Positions 16,786 through 24,256 of a DNA stretch of 32,504 nt are shown here, in pieces. Position numbers and translations under genes: made by a program. The stretch is from contig CANQVC010000019.1 in assembly GCA_947627195.1 (NCBI GenBank), positions 1 to 32,504 on the forward strand. The letters are read 5' to 3'. Under the pieces are notes generated by a model. It ran no database searches. It worked only from the letters and a program-made list of their open reading frames with translations, and was not told the origin of the DNA. Within the stretch, counting starts at the first letter, position 1; every line of letters starts with the position of its first letter. The stretch comes from an uncultured Bacilli bacterium (GTDB taxonomy: Bacteria > Bacillota_I > Bacilli_A > ML615J-28 > CAG-698).

Positions 16786-17710
16786 AAAAATAATATTTAT
16801 AGTTTGTTTGTGTATATTTGTTATTGCTTTTATTATTATTATCTTATCATCAAAACAAGATTTAAAAGCAATTGTTATTGAAAAAGATTATTCCCTTACT
16901 TCAACAGTCGATACAATTGATCAAATTAATGTTCCTATTTTATTGAATCAAAAATCTTCATATTTTTCCGATGTTAATCAAATAGATAAAATGACATTAT
17001 CTAATTTGCAAGAAGATGATATGATGCAAGCTAAAATAATAAATATTTCTTTTTCTGATGAAAAAATAAAAATAGAAGATGATAATTATTATATGGCAAT
17101 ATATACATGTGAAATAGAATTTTTTCCAACTGAAGAAATGAAATGGTACTTTCCTGAAATTTATTTAAATATCTTATATAAAAATAATGTTCAAGCTAAA
17201 TTAAAAATAGGCGAAATGACATATAATAAAGTAAATTCTTTTAATCAAGAACATCTCTCTTTATCAACAATTCGTGGCACAACATCAATGATTAATAATA
17301 ACAATATGTTAGATGGTATGTTCTTAGGATTTAGAAATCAAACAAATAATGATATAACAATTAAAAATATTGAAATTATGGATCATAACTTATATATTGG
17401 TAATGAAATTAATCAAGTAAAAGAATATAATGAAAAATTAAAAGGAGAAGATATATTACAAAATAATTATTCTTATTTACAACCAAATGATAAAGATTTA
17501 TCTATTCATTTATCATCTAAAGAAAGTAAAACATATTATTTTCCTATCTTGTATGATGATTATTATATTACTCAATCATTTGCTTTAAAATTAACATATG
17601 AATATTTAGGTGAAGAAAGAATAGCTTATCTTGAACCTTATTTATTCTTTATTAATCATTATGAAACTATTGATAAAGAACATTTAAAAATATATCAATA
17701 TACATTATGA
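16778..17710 (+). CDS. Unrecognised membrane-anchored protein of an ABC-transporter operon
   Basis: A 310-residue protein with an N-terminal MRKK followed by one strong hydrophobic span (about residues 4-23), then a long hydrophilic domain, expected to be outside the membrane. The domain contains many Asn, Asp, Lys and Tyr residues and alternating beta-like stretches; there is no repeat, protease or binding motif I recognise. It overlaps the upstream gene by 8 bp and the downstream ATPase gene by 4 bp (ATGA), which implies translational coupling. By position it may be a third, extracytoplasmic component of the transporter or its substrate-interacting partner; that is inference from operon structure only. 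Confidence 0.72.
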   Translation: MRKKIIFIVCLCIFVIAFIIIILSSKQDLKAIVIEKDYSLTSTVDTIDQINVPILLNQKSSYFSDVNQIDKMTLSNLQEDDMMQAKIINISFSDEKIKIEDDNYYMAIYTCEIEFFPTEEMKWYFPEIYLNILYKNNVQAKLKIGEMTYNKVNSFNQEHLSLSTIRGTTSMINNNNMLDGMFLGFRNQTNNDITIKNIEIMDHNLYIGNEINQVKEYNEKLKGEDILQNNYSYLQPNDKDLSIHLSSKESKTYYFPILYDDYYITQSFALKLTYEYLGEERIAYLEPYLFFINHYETIDKEHLKIYQYTL

Positions 17711-18324
17711 TTTTAATTAATAATTTAGAAAAGAAATATCATCATGAAATAGTCTTACAAATAAATCATTATCATTTTCAAAAAGGCAAATGTTACTTAA
17801 TAATTGGTCATAATGGTAGTGGTAAATCAACATTAATGAAACTAATTGTTGGTTTATTAAATACCAAACAAGGAAATATAATTTGTCATACTAAATCAAT
17901 TGGATATGTTCCTGAAAAACATTATCCAATAGAATATATGAGTGTTAAAACATTTCTAAAACAATTATGTATAATTAGAAAGATGTCCTTAAATGAATGT
18001 GTAAATAAAATAAATGAATTAAGTATATTATGGAATTTACCTTTAGAAAAACAACTTCATAAATTATCTAAAGGAAATTTACAAAAAGTTTTTTTAGTTC
18101 AAGCAATGATACATAATCCTGATTTATATTTATTTGATGAACCGTTATCAGGATTAGATGATCAATATCAATCTTTTTTCTTAGAACAAATAAAATTAAA
18201 AAAACTTCAAGAAAAAACAATAATAATAACCACACATTATCCTAAATATTATGAATATTATGATATTTTGTTACATATGAAAGAAGGACATTTATATGAA
18301 GAAAATGTTACAATTCCATGTTAG
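17707..18324 (+). CDS. ABC transporter ATP-binding protein
   Basis: A compact 205-residue ATPase. Walker A is GHNGSGKST (residues 34-42). The signature appears as LSKGNLQKV, where LSGGQ is usual. Walker B is LYLFDEPLSGLDD, and the switch histidine lies in TTHYPKY. It is shorter than the typical 220-240 residues and resembles ATPases of small ABC-2-type exporters (antibiotic resistance, bacteriocin or immunity type). It overlaps the next gene, a six-span membrane protein, by 29 bp, and together they should form the exporter. The substrate is unknown; no bacteriocin precursor or two-component system is adjacent. Confidence 0.92.
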   Translation: MILINNLEKKYHHEIVLQINHYHFQKGKCYLIIGHNGSGKSTLMKLIVGLLNTKQGNIICHTKSIGYVPEKHYPIEYMSVKTFLKQLCIIRKMSLNECVNKINELSILWNLPLEKQLHKLSKGNLQKVFLVQAMIHNPDLYLFDEPLSGLDDQYQSFFLEQIKLKKLQEKTIIITTHYPKYYEYYDILLHMKEGHLYEENVTIPC

Positions 18325-19009
18325 AATGAATTTATCTAAAAGAATGATAGGAATATTTATTAGTGTTTTAATTATTATTGGTATATGTATATTTACTAAT
18401 GCATATGCTATTGATTTATCATTATCATATGAAGAAAATAATCTTACCTATTTTATTGATTCATTTTTTTATACAAAACTAATTTTATGTTTTTTAGCTG
18501 TTTTCTTTTTTGCATATGGCATGACAGAAAAAATAGATTTTAGTTCATGTTTATTATTAACATCAAATATATCAAGAAATAATTATATAATTTCTAAAAT
18601 TATATTTCATTTTTTGATATTATTTATTTATACTTTTATTATATATTTAATATTTATAATCTTTGGTTATATTTATATTCCTGGATTTAAAATATCTTAT
18701 CTTAATTTTATTTCATTTATTATGATATTTTTAATAATAATTATATATGGATTATATAGTTTAATATGTATGTTACTAATGAAAACTATTTTTGTTAGTA
18801 TTATTCCTTTTGTTATATTTTTACTTACATCAGGTTGGATGGAAGAAAATGATTTATCAATAATTAATAAAATTATTTTATTTTTCTTCCCTAATTATTC
18901 TAATCAATATTTTGATGCATATTATGGAATATTTCATTTATTATTTATATTATTTTTATTAATAATTATAAATGTCTTTATTTATCACGAAAAGGATTTA
19001 AATTTTTAA
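18296..19009 (+). CDS. ABC-2-like permease subunit, six predicted membrane spans
   Basis: A 237-residue, very hydrophobic protein with about six membrane spans (IGIFISVLIIIGICIFTNAY near the N terminus, then FYTKLILCFLAVFFFAYGM, a long Ile/Phe span, LNFISFIMIFLIIIIYGL, TIFVSIIPFVIFLLTSG, and a last one near the C terminus). This is the topology of ABC-2 permeases, and the gene overlaps the ATPase gene by 29 bp, so the assignment rests on both. AAGGAC provides the ribosome site inside the ATPase gene. The lack of any detectable motif means the exact permease family is open. No terminator is visible after it; the consensus infC promoter begins 9 bp past its stop. Confidence 0.75.
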   Translation: MKKMLQFHVRMNLSKRMIGIFISVLIIIGICIFTNAYAIDLSLSYEENNLTYFIDSFFYTKLILCFLAVFFFAYGMTEKIDFSSCLLLTSNISRNNYIISKIIFHFLILFIYTFIIYLIFIIFGYIYIPGFKISYLNFISFIMIFLIIIIYGLYSLICMLLMKTIFVSIIPFVIFLLTSGWMEENDLSIINKIILFFFPNYSNQYFDAYYGIFHLLFILFLLIIINVFIYHEKDLNF

Positions 19010-19017
19010 TTTTCATC

Positions 19018-19046
19018 TTGACAATGATAATTGAATAGTGTATAAT
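19018..19046 (+). promoter_or_regulatory. Consensus sigma-A promoter of infC-rpmI-rplT
   Basis: TTGACA (19018-19023), a 17-bp spacer, and TATAAT (19041-19046), both perfect. This predicts strong growth-linked transcription of the ribosomal operon. Confidence 0.95.
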
Positions 19047-19052
19047 ATATCT

Positions 19053-19180
19053 AGTAAAGTTATCATAGTGGAAAGAAGAAGTGCTCACTTCTCACCTGAC
19101 TGATTATGTTGGTAGGTAAATGTCACTGAAATATTCTTTTTGTGATTTTGTGAGTGCTTTTCTGCACTCATTTTCTTTTT
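19053..19180 (+). promoter_or_regulatory. L20-type leader RNA of the infC operon
   Basis: The ~150-nt untranslated leader between the promoter and infC contains a hairpin AGAAGTG-CT-CACTTCT (19077-19092) followed by CTCACCTG, a pattern I recall from Firmicute infC leaders (Rfam L20_leader). It ends with a terminator-like hairpin (19151-19170) and a broken T run. In Bacillus, ribosomal protein L20 binds the leader and represses the operon, mainly by premature termination. Identification is from memory of the motif and gene context, not from a model search. Confidence 0.72.
19151..19180 (+). terminator. Attenuator hairpin in the infC leader
   Basis: TGAGTGC / GCACTCA (19151-19157, 19164-19170) has a 6-nt loop and is followed by TTTTCTTTTT, upstream of infC. 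Its place inside a 5' leader argues for conditional termination. Confidence 0.75.
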
Positions 19181-19211
19181 CACTTGATAAAGATACAAGG
19201 AGGTGTCAAAT

Positions 19212-19760
19212 ATCAATAAAAATCAAAACCAAGATCGCAAAAATGAAGCTTTAGTTAATGACAATATTAAAGCTGAACAAGTTCTTGTTGTTGATGATTC
19301 GGGAAACCAATTAGGAGTGATGAAAATTCAAGAAGCTTTAAAAGTTGCTGAAGAACAAAATTACGATTTGGTTTGTGTTGCTCCTAATGCGACTACACCT
19401 GTATGTCGTTTAATGGATTATAGTAAGTATCGTTATGAACAACAAAAAAAAGCTAGAGTAGCTAAAAAAAATCAAACAATCATTTGTGTCAAAGAAGTAT
19501 GGTTAACACCAGTTATTAGTTCTAATGACTTTGAAACAAAATTAAAACAAGGTGTTAAATTTTTGCAACAAGGTAACAAATTAAAAGTAGTTCTACGCTT
19601 TAATCGTCGATTAAGACTTTTAAATATGGGTGATCCTGATATTCAAGTATTACAAAAATACATTGATGCAACGTCAGATATTGCGACTGTGGAAAGCAAA
19701 CCTACTTTGGATGGCAAAAGTGTTTCCGCAACTTTAGCACCAAAAAAAGAAAAAAAGTAG
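19212..19760 (+). CDS. infC: Translation initiation factor IF-3, apparent AUC start codon
   Basis: IF-3 prevents premature subunit joining and proofreads start codons. The protein has the N-domain (NEALVNDNIKAEQVLVVDDSG...LMDYSKYRYEQQKKAR) and the C-domain (DFETKLKQGVKFLQQGNKLKVVLRF...LAPKKEKK). The start is decided by the ribosome site: AAGGAGG occupies 19197-19203, so the GTG at 19203 lies inside it and cannot be used. There is no ATG near the expected start; the in-frame codon 8 bp after the site is ATC at 19212. infC is the classic gene with a non-canonical start (AUU in E. coli), through which IF-3 represses its own synthesis. The segment RFNRRLRLLNMGDP replaces the usual RF-K/R-GR motif and is about two residues longer. 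Mature length is 182 residues. Confidence 0.9.
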   Translation: MNKNQNQDRKNEALVNDNIKAEQVLVVDDSGNQLGVMKIQEALKVAEEQNYDLVCVAPNATTPVCRLMDYSKYRYEQQKKARVAKKNQTIICVKEVWLTPVISSNDFETKLKQGVKFLQQGNKLKVVLRFNRRLRLLNMGDPDIQVLQKYIDATSDIATVESKPTLDGKSVSATLAPKKEKK

Positions 19761-19777
19761 ATAGGAGTTGAATAATT

Positions 19778-19978
19778 ATGCCTAAAATGAAAACACATAG
19801 TGGAACTAAGAAACGTTTTAAAATCACTGGTAATGGTGGTGTTAAAAGATGGCGCCCTGGAACAAGTCATCTAGCACCAGGAAAAACGCAAAAAAGAGTT
19901 CGTCACTTACGTAAGTCTGGTACAATATGTACATCAGATATGAAACGTATTAGTCAAATGATTCATAATGTTAAATAG
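19778..19978 (+). CDS. rpmI: Ribosomal protein bL35
   Basis: A 66-residue, very basic protein beginning PKMKTHSGTKKRFKITGNGG and containing SHLAPGKTQKRVRHLRKSG, the standard bL35 pattern. It is a component of the large ribosomal subunit. It lies 17 bp after infC and 33 bp before rplT, the universal order of this operon. The ribosome site AGGAG is at 19763-19767. Confidence 0.97.
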   Translation: MPKMKTHSGTKKRFKITGNGGVKRWRPGTSHLAPGKTQKRVRHLRKSGTICTSDMKRISQMIHNVK

Positions 19979-20011
19979 TCAAATATACAAATAGTAAAGG
20001 AGGAATGTATT

Positions 20012-20371
20012 ATGCCACGTACAAAAGGTGGAATTGTGACAAGAAGAAGACATAAAAAAATACTAAAATTAGCAAAAGGCTATTTTGGATCAAAACATAC
20101 ATTATATAAAACTGCGAATGCCCAAGTAATGAAATCATTGTCTTATGCTTATAGGGATCGTAAAAGAAGAAAAAGAGATTTTAGAAAATTATGGATTGCA
20201 CGTATCAATGCTGCTGCTAGATTAAATAACCTTTCTTACAATAAATTAATGCATGGATTAAAATTAGCAAACATTGAAATTAATCGTAAAATGTTATCTG
20301 AATTAGCAATTCATGATGCAGATGGCTTTAAATCTTTATGCGATACAGCCAAAGAAGCAATGACAAAATAA
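20012..20371 (+). CDS. rplT: Ribosomal protein bL20
   Basis: A 119-residue basic protein with the family sequence [21 protein letters not shown] at the N terminus and [20 protein letters not shown] in the middle. It assembles early into the 50S subunit and, in Bacillus, represses its own operon by binding the infC leader; the leader at 19053 fits that role. AAAGGAGG (19996-20003) precedes ATG. A terminator begins at the stop codon. Confidence 0.98.
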   Translation: MPRTKGGIVTRRRHKKILKLAKGYFGSKHTLYKTANAQVMKSLSYAYRDRKRRKRDFRKLWIARINAAARLNNLSYNKLMHGLKLANIEINRKMLSELAIHDADGFKSLCDTAKEAMTK

Positions 20372-20395
20372 AAAGCGTTTCATACGCTTTTTTTT
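20371..20395 (+). terminator. Rho-independent terminator of the infC operon
   Basis: The stem AAAAGCGT / ACGCTTTT (20371-20378, 20384-20391) has a 5-nt loop and is followed by T residues. Confidence 0.9.
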
Positions 20396-20433
20396 AATCT
20401 ACACAAAATTTTTATTAAAAGGAGATTTATAAT

Positions 20434-22089
20434 ATGATTAAAATCCATGTTAATGAAAATAGTTTAGTTAAATATTCTTTTGATGTTTATTTAGATGAAG
20501 AAGATACATTAGAAAATATTGCCCAAAAACTCAATATTAAATGTTATGTTGCGAAAGTAAATAATCGATTAAGAGAATTAACTTATCATCTTAAATCTTC
20601 TTCAACAGTTGAATTTTTGGGTTTAGATGATTTTGAATCTGTTAGGGTTTATCAAACTACATTGCGTTATTTAATTGTTTATGCTTTAAAAGAAATAGAT
20701 CCTAATGCTAATATTTTATTTAGTCATTTTATTTCAAGATCTTTTTATGGCGAAATTAGTAATAATAATCATAAATTTAATGAATCTTATTTAAATAAAT
20801 TAAAAGATAAATTAAATGAAATTATTAATAAAAATATTCCTATTGTAAGAAGAAATGTTTCTAAAAATGAAGCTAATAAAATATATCAAGAAGAACATTA
20901 TTTAGATAAATGCCAAGTATTAGCTTATCGAACTGAAGATATGGTTCATTTATATCAATGTAGTGATTATCAAAATTATATGTATGGTTATATGTTACCA
21001 TCAACTGGTTACATTAAAGATTATGATTTAAAAATGTATTATCCTGGATTTGTTATCCAATATCCACGTAGTGAATTTAAGGGAAAAGTTCCTTCATTTC
21101 AGGATGATCCAACATTTAGTCAAATGATTTTTTCAGCTCGTAAATGGTCAAAACAATGTGGTGTAGAAAACATTGCATCAATGAATGAATTTACATTAGA
21201 TCGTGATTTTGTTGATTTTGTCCATATGTGTGAAACAAAACATAACAACATGTTAGCAGAAATTGGTAATCAAATAAAAAATAATTCTAATATTCGTTTA
21301 GTTGCTATTGCTGGACCATCATCAAGTGGTAAAACAACTTTTTCCAATCGTTTAAGAATTGAATTAATGACAATGGGATTAAAACCTATTATGATATCAA
21401 TGGATGATTATTATTTAAATCGTGAAAATACACCATTAGATGAAAATGGTAATCCTGACTTTGAAAATATTAATGCCTTAGATATTAATTTGTTTAATGA
21501 ACAATTAATGGAATTAATTGCAGGTGATATAGTTACTTTACCAAGTTTTGATTTCAAAGTTGGTAAAAGAATGGTTGGTAAAACAATTCAATTAGAACAA
21601 AATCAACCAATAATAATTGAAGGAATTCATGCCTTAAATGAAACATTAACTAAATTAATTCCCGCAAATCAAAAATATAAAATTTATATAAGCCCAGTTC
21701 CACAAATTAATATAGATGATCATAATCCAATTATTGCCACTGACTTAAGATTACTAAGAAGAATTGTTCGTGATGCGATGTTTCGTAAAACTTCTCCTGA
21801 AAATACATTTAGAATGTGGGAAAATGTGCGAAAAGGAGAATTTAAATGGATTTATCCATGGCAAGCAAGTAGTAATTATGTTTTTAATTCTAGTCTTGCT
21901 TATGAAATTATGGTTATGAAGAAATATGCATTACCAGCTTTACAAAGTATTGATTGTAATAATGAATTCTTTATTCAAGCTAATCGTTTAATTAAGTTTT
22001 TAAAATATTTTAAAGATATTGATGATAAATATGTTCCTTGTAATTCAATATTAAGAGAATTTATTGGCGGTAGTTGCTTTTACGAATAA
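20434..22089 (+). CDS. Nucleoside (uridine) kinase-like protein with N-terminal TGS / ThrRS-like region
   Basis: A 551-residue two-part protein. The N-terminal ~75 residues (SFDVYLDEEDTLENIAQKL) resemble a TGS domain, and the following region (FYGEISNNNHKFNESYL...GYMLPSTGYI...) resembles the second, editing-type domain found in threonyl-tRNA synthetases. The C-terminal half is a P-loop kinase of the uridine kinase/phosphoribulokinase family with Walker A GPSSSGKT near residue 292, then SMDDYYLNRENTPLDENG and LPSFDFKVGKR. Similar fused proteins are common in Clostridia and related Firmicutes and are annotated as nucleoside kinase; the true substrate is not established. AAGGAG lies before ATG. 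It is the last gene before the cotJ operon, and no clear terminator separates them, only three hairpins. Confidence 0.87.
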   Translation: MIKIHVNENSLVKYSFDVYLDEEDTLENIAQKLNIKCYVAKVNNRLRELTYHLKSSSTVEFLGLDDFESVRVYQTTLRYLIVYALKEIDPNANILFSHFISRSFYGEISNNNHKFNESYLNKLKDKLNEIINKNIPIVRRNVSKNEANKIYQEEHYLDKCQVLAYRTEDMVHLYQCSDYQNYMYGYMLPSTGYIKDYDLKMYYPGFVIQYPRSEFKGKVPSFQDDPTFSQMIFSARKWSKQCGVENIASMNEFTLDRDFVDFVHMCETKHNNMLAEIGNQIKNNSNIRLVAIAGPSSSGKTTFSNRLRIELMTMGLKPIMISMDDYYLNRENTPLDENGNPDFENINALDINLFNEQLMELIAGDIVTLPSFDFKVGKRMVGKTIQLEQNQPIIIEGIHALNETLTKLIPANQKYKIYISPVPQINIDDHNPIIATDLRLLRRIVRDAMFRKTSPENTFRMWENVRKGEFKWIYPWQASSNYVFNSSLAYEIMVMKKYALPALQSIDCNNEFFIQANRLIKFLKYFKDIDDKYVPCNSILREFIGGSCFYE

Positions 22090-22090
22090 T

Positions 22091-22149
22091 ACAAACTGTG
22101 TTTGTAATACAAACTTGTAATACAAGTTTGTATTGCAAACTTTGTTTGC
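22091..22149 (+). repeat. Three consecutive hairpins built on a CAAAC/GTTTG motif
   Basis: Hairpin 1: ACAAAC-TGT-GTTTGT (22091-22105). Hairpin 2: AATACAAACTTG-TAATA-CAAGTTTGTATT (22106-22134), a 12-bp perfect stem. Hairpin 3: GCAAAC-TTT-GTTTGC (22135-22149). They directly abut, begin 1 bp after the kinase stop, and have no T run. Confidence 0.85.
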
Positions 22150-22159
22150 ATTGTGCCCA

Positions 22160-22186
22160 GTCATTTCTTATTCTCCTTCATATAGT
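22160..22186 (+). promoter_or_regulatory. Possible sporulation (sigma-E-like) promoter of the cotJ operon
   Basis: CATATAGT (22179-22186) matches the sigma-E -10 consensus CATACAnT at most positions, with GTCATTTC (22160-22167) as an approximate -35. The 11-bp spacing is shorter than usual. In Bacillus the cotJ operon is sigma-E controlled, and no TTGACA/TATAAT pair is present here. Weak evidence. Confidence 0.35.
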
Positions 22187-22209
22187 ATAAACGGAGGTAA
22201 TAATAAGAA

Positions 22210-22608
22210 ATGAATAATCAAAAACATTTTCGTGATATTTCACGAAACAAAAATAATCGAAATTTAATTCCTTTTGATGAAGCATTAGGAAAAGGAACAA
22301 TCTTTAGAAATATCTATGTTCCTTATAAAGTAGATCCTCAAGCACCAATTCCTAATGATGAAAAAGAAAATTTGTTATTGAATATGCAAAAGTATGCTCT
22401 TGCAGTTCAAGATATTAGTTTATATTTAGATGTTGAACCTAATAATAAAGATGCAATTGAATTATATAAAGAATGTTTAGAGAATTTAAAGAATACCAAT
22501 GAAGAATATGAAGCTAAATATGGTTCATTAACTAAAACTTCCAAATATGTGAATGGATATCCATGGCAATGGGATAAAAATAATTGGCCATGGTTAATGG
22601 AGGGATAA
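22210..22608 (+). CDS. cotJB: Spore coat CotJA-CotJB fusion protein
   Basis: A 132-residue protein that joins two families normally encoded separately. Residues ~18-42 (LIPFDEALGKGTIFRNIYVPYK) match the core of CotJA (EALRKGTLWKALYDPY in Bacillus). Residues ~55-130 match CotJB: a helical segment (YALAVQDISLYLDVEPNNKD), then YEAKYGSLT and the hallmark YPWQWDKNNWPW near the C terminus. CotJ proteins belong to the inner spore coat, with CotJC. CGGAGG is present upstream, with about 13 bp between the site and ATG. The gene ends 1 bp before cotJC, the usual operon order. The fusion looks genuine: the frame is continuous and there is no internal ribosome site between the halves. Confidence 0.9.
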   Translation: MNNQKHFRDISRNKNNRNLIPFDEALGKGTIFRNIYVPYKVDPQAPIPNDEKENLLLNMQKYALAVQDISLYLDVEPNNKDAIELYKECLENLKNTNEEYEAKYGSLTKTSKYVNGYPWQWDKNNWPWLMEG

Positions 22609-22609
22609 T

Positions 22610-22726
22610 ATGTGGGCTTATAAAAAGATGTTATGGTTTCCAATAAATATCAAAAAGAAAGATTTAAAATTAGCTAAGGCTTTAGTTACACAATATGGGG
22701 GCCTTTACTCAAATAAACACAAATAA
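22610..22726 (+). CDS. cotJC: cotJC 5' part, interrupted after codon 30
   Basis: ATG at 22610, 1 bp after the CotJA-JB stop, opens a frame reading MWAYKKMLWFPINIKK and, later, LAKALVTQYGG, the N terminus of CotJC (MWVYEKKLQYPVKIKN in Bacillus). At 22702 the homology stops: the frame continues for only seven codons of element sequence and ends at TAA 22724-22726. The coding part that belongs to CotJC is 22610-22701. The break falls exactly at the 10-bp core repeated at 24671-24680, where homology resumes. Joining 22610-22701 to 24681-25152 gives 564 nt with no stop, a 187-residue CotJC. As the genome stands, only a 38-residue peptide would be made. Confidence 0.93.
   Translation: MWAYKKMLWFPINIKKKDLKLAKALVTQYGGLYSNKHK
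22692..22701 (+). repeat. Left attachment core of the cotJC element
   Basis: AATATGGGGG, identical to 24671-24680. Flanks differ on both sides (C before, C after; the right copy has G before, T after), so the exact crossover lies within these 10 bp. It overlaps CotJC codons Gln28-Gly31. Confidence 0.9.
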
Positions 22727-22754
22727 AAAAGCCTAGCTTAAATATTAGGCTTTT
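22722..22754 (-). terminator. Terminator of the recombinase gene
   Basis: The stem AAAAGCCTA / TAGGCTTTT (22727-22735, 22746-22754) overlaps the recombinase stop codon. The A run on the plus strand before it gives the T run for minus-strand transcripts. It may also stop transcripts entering from cotJ. Confidence 0.82.
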
Positions 22755-24186
22755 ATTGGTAAAATTCAATTTGTTTTATACCATTTTCTTTATCAACTTC
22801 TATATATTTAATAAATTTATTAATAAATTCTTTTTTCTCTAATGGTAATAAAGAACACCATATATCAATTATAGATTTTGTTATTATTTTAAATTCAGTG
22901 AGTTTGTTTAGATTTACAAGCTCACTTTTTTTATTTTCTCTTTCTTTTATTTTTATATTTATTTCTTTTAAATCATTTTCTAAATTTATTAATATTTCTT
23001 TATAATCAGCTTTACTAATAAAATCATCAAGAATCATATAATGAAGTTTTTTCTTGCGATTATTTATTTTTTCAATATTTTCTTTAAGTTTTATTATTTC
23101 TTTATCAATTTCATCAATTTGTTTAAGGTTTATTTTAATTTTAACTTCATAAATATTATTAAAATATTTATTCAAATAATTAATAAAAAAATTTTCCATT
23201 AAAGTTTGATTTATTCCTTTATTATTACATCTACCTTGAACTGTTCTATGACATTTATAATACAATATATAATTATTTCTTTTTTTATTAAATGTTGATA
23301 AAGTGGTAAGTCTTTTATGACAAGAAGAACAATATAATTTATTTTTAAATATATAATTATTATTACCAATCTTTTTTGGAAACTTTTTTCTTTCATTTGT
23401 ATATTTTTTAATTTTCTTAAATTCTTCAATTGTAAATATTGGTTCAATATTATTGGCTTTTAAATAAATTGGCTCTTTGTTTTTAGGATGATATAAGAAA
23501 TATCCTGAATAATACCATGCATGAGTTAACATGTAATTAATAGAATTTTCAGCGAATTCATTTCCTCTTTTGTTTCTTAATCCTTCTAAATTAAGTTTCT
23601 TACAAATTTTATTTGAACCATATCCATCAATATGCATTTGAAATATTCTTTTCACAATCTTAGCTTCATCTTCATTAATTGAATACATTTTTGTATTAGA
23701 ATCATAATTATATCCTAAGGGAACTCTACCTGTATACCATCCTTCTTTAGCTCTTTGTTCCATTGCAACAGCTACTCTTTCTCCTATTCTTTCTCTTTCA
23801 TATTGGGCAAATATACCTTTGATATTTAGATTTAATCTATCACCAGCAGTAGAAGTAGTTGTTTGATCAGTTACACTTAAAAATTCAATTTTATAATGTT
23901 TAAAATTATCAATTAAAGTCCATAAATCAACAATATCACGAGTTAATCTATCTAAACAATATACTAATACTATATCAAATTTATTGTCTTTAATATCTAA
24001 AAGAAGTTTTTTTATTTTTGGTCTATTTAAGTTTTTACCTGAATAACCATCATCTATATAAAAATCATATATTTCATAATTATGTTTAATAGTCCATTCA
24101 ATAATATTTCTCTTTTGGGCTTCAATTGAAAAACCTTCATTTGCTTGTTCATCTGTGGATACTCTAATATAAGCTGCTACTTTCAT
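22753..24186 (-). CDS. Large serine recombinase (SpoIVCA-like site-specific integrase/excisionase)
   Basis: A 477-residue large serine recombinase. The N-terminal resolvase domain (about 1-145) has the catalytic Ser10 in YIRVSTDEQ, arginines in YCLDRLTRD, and GIFAQYERERIGER. The recombinase domain follows (VPLGYNYD...IFQMHIDGYGSNKI...LNLEGLRNKRG), then a zinc ribbon (LYCSSCHKRL and YKCHRT...RCNNKG), and a long Lys/Glu-rich coiled coil near residues 355-435. This is the layout of SpoIVCA and phage serine integrases. It is transcribed opposite to cotJC, with its 3' end next to the left core. AGGAGA precedes ATG. The role is recombination between the two cores at 22692 and 24671. No frameshift or missing catalytic residue is seen, so it should be active. 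Confidence 0.96.
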   Translation of the reverse strand: MKVAAYIRVSTDEQANEGFSIEAQKRNIIEWTIKHNYEIYDFYIDDGYSGKNLNRPKIKKLLLDIKDNKFDIVLVYCLDRLTRDIVDLWTLIDNFKHYKIEFLSVTDQTTTSTAGDRLNLNIKGIFAQYERERIGERVAVAMEQRAKEGWYTGRVPLGYNYDSNTKMYSINEDEAKIVKRIFQMHIDGYGSNKICKKLNLEGLRNKRGNEFAENSINYMLTHAWYYSGYFLYHPKNKEPIYLKANNIEPIFTIEEFKKIKKYTNERKKFPKKIGNNNYIFKNKLYCSSCHKRLTTLSTFNKKRNNYILYYKCHRTVQGRCNNKGINQTLMENFFINYLNKYFNNIYEVKIKINLKQIDEIDKEIIKLKENIEKINNRKKKLHYMILDDFISKADYKEILINLENDLKEINIKIKERENKKSELVNLNKLTEFKIITKSIIDIWCSLLPLEKKEFINKFIKYIEVDKENGIKQIEFYQ

Positions 24187-24207
24187 TTTAACATCTCCTC
24201 TATATAA

Positions 24208-24256
24208 AATATATATAATATATATATTATATATATTAAATTATTAAATAATTTAA
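24208..24256. repeat. Two AT palindromes upstream of the recombinase gene
   Basis: A perfect 30-bp palindrome of A and T only (24208-24237) overlaps by 2 bp a 21-bp inverted repeat TTAAATTATT-A-AATAATTTAA (24236-24256). Both lie 22-70 bp upstream of the recombinase ATG, in the promoter/5' leader region, and could be an operator or RNA hairpins. No clear sigma-A or sigma-E promoter is visible there. Confidence 0.8.

Noticed and set aside
16778-17710. Mycoplasma-type code (TGA as Trp)
   Set aside because: TGA ends this gene exactly at an ATGA overlap, also ends cinA and others, and Trp is encoded by TGG throughout.
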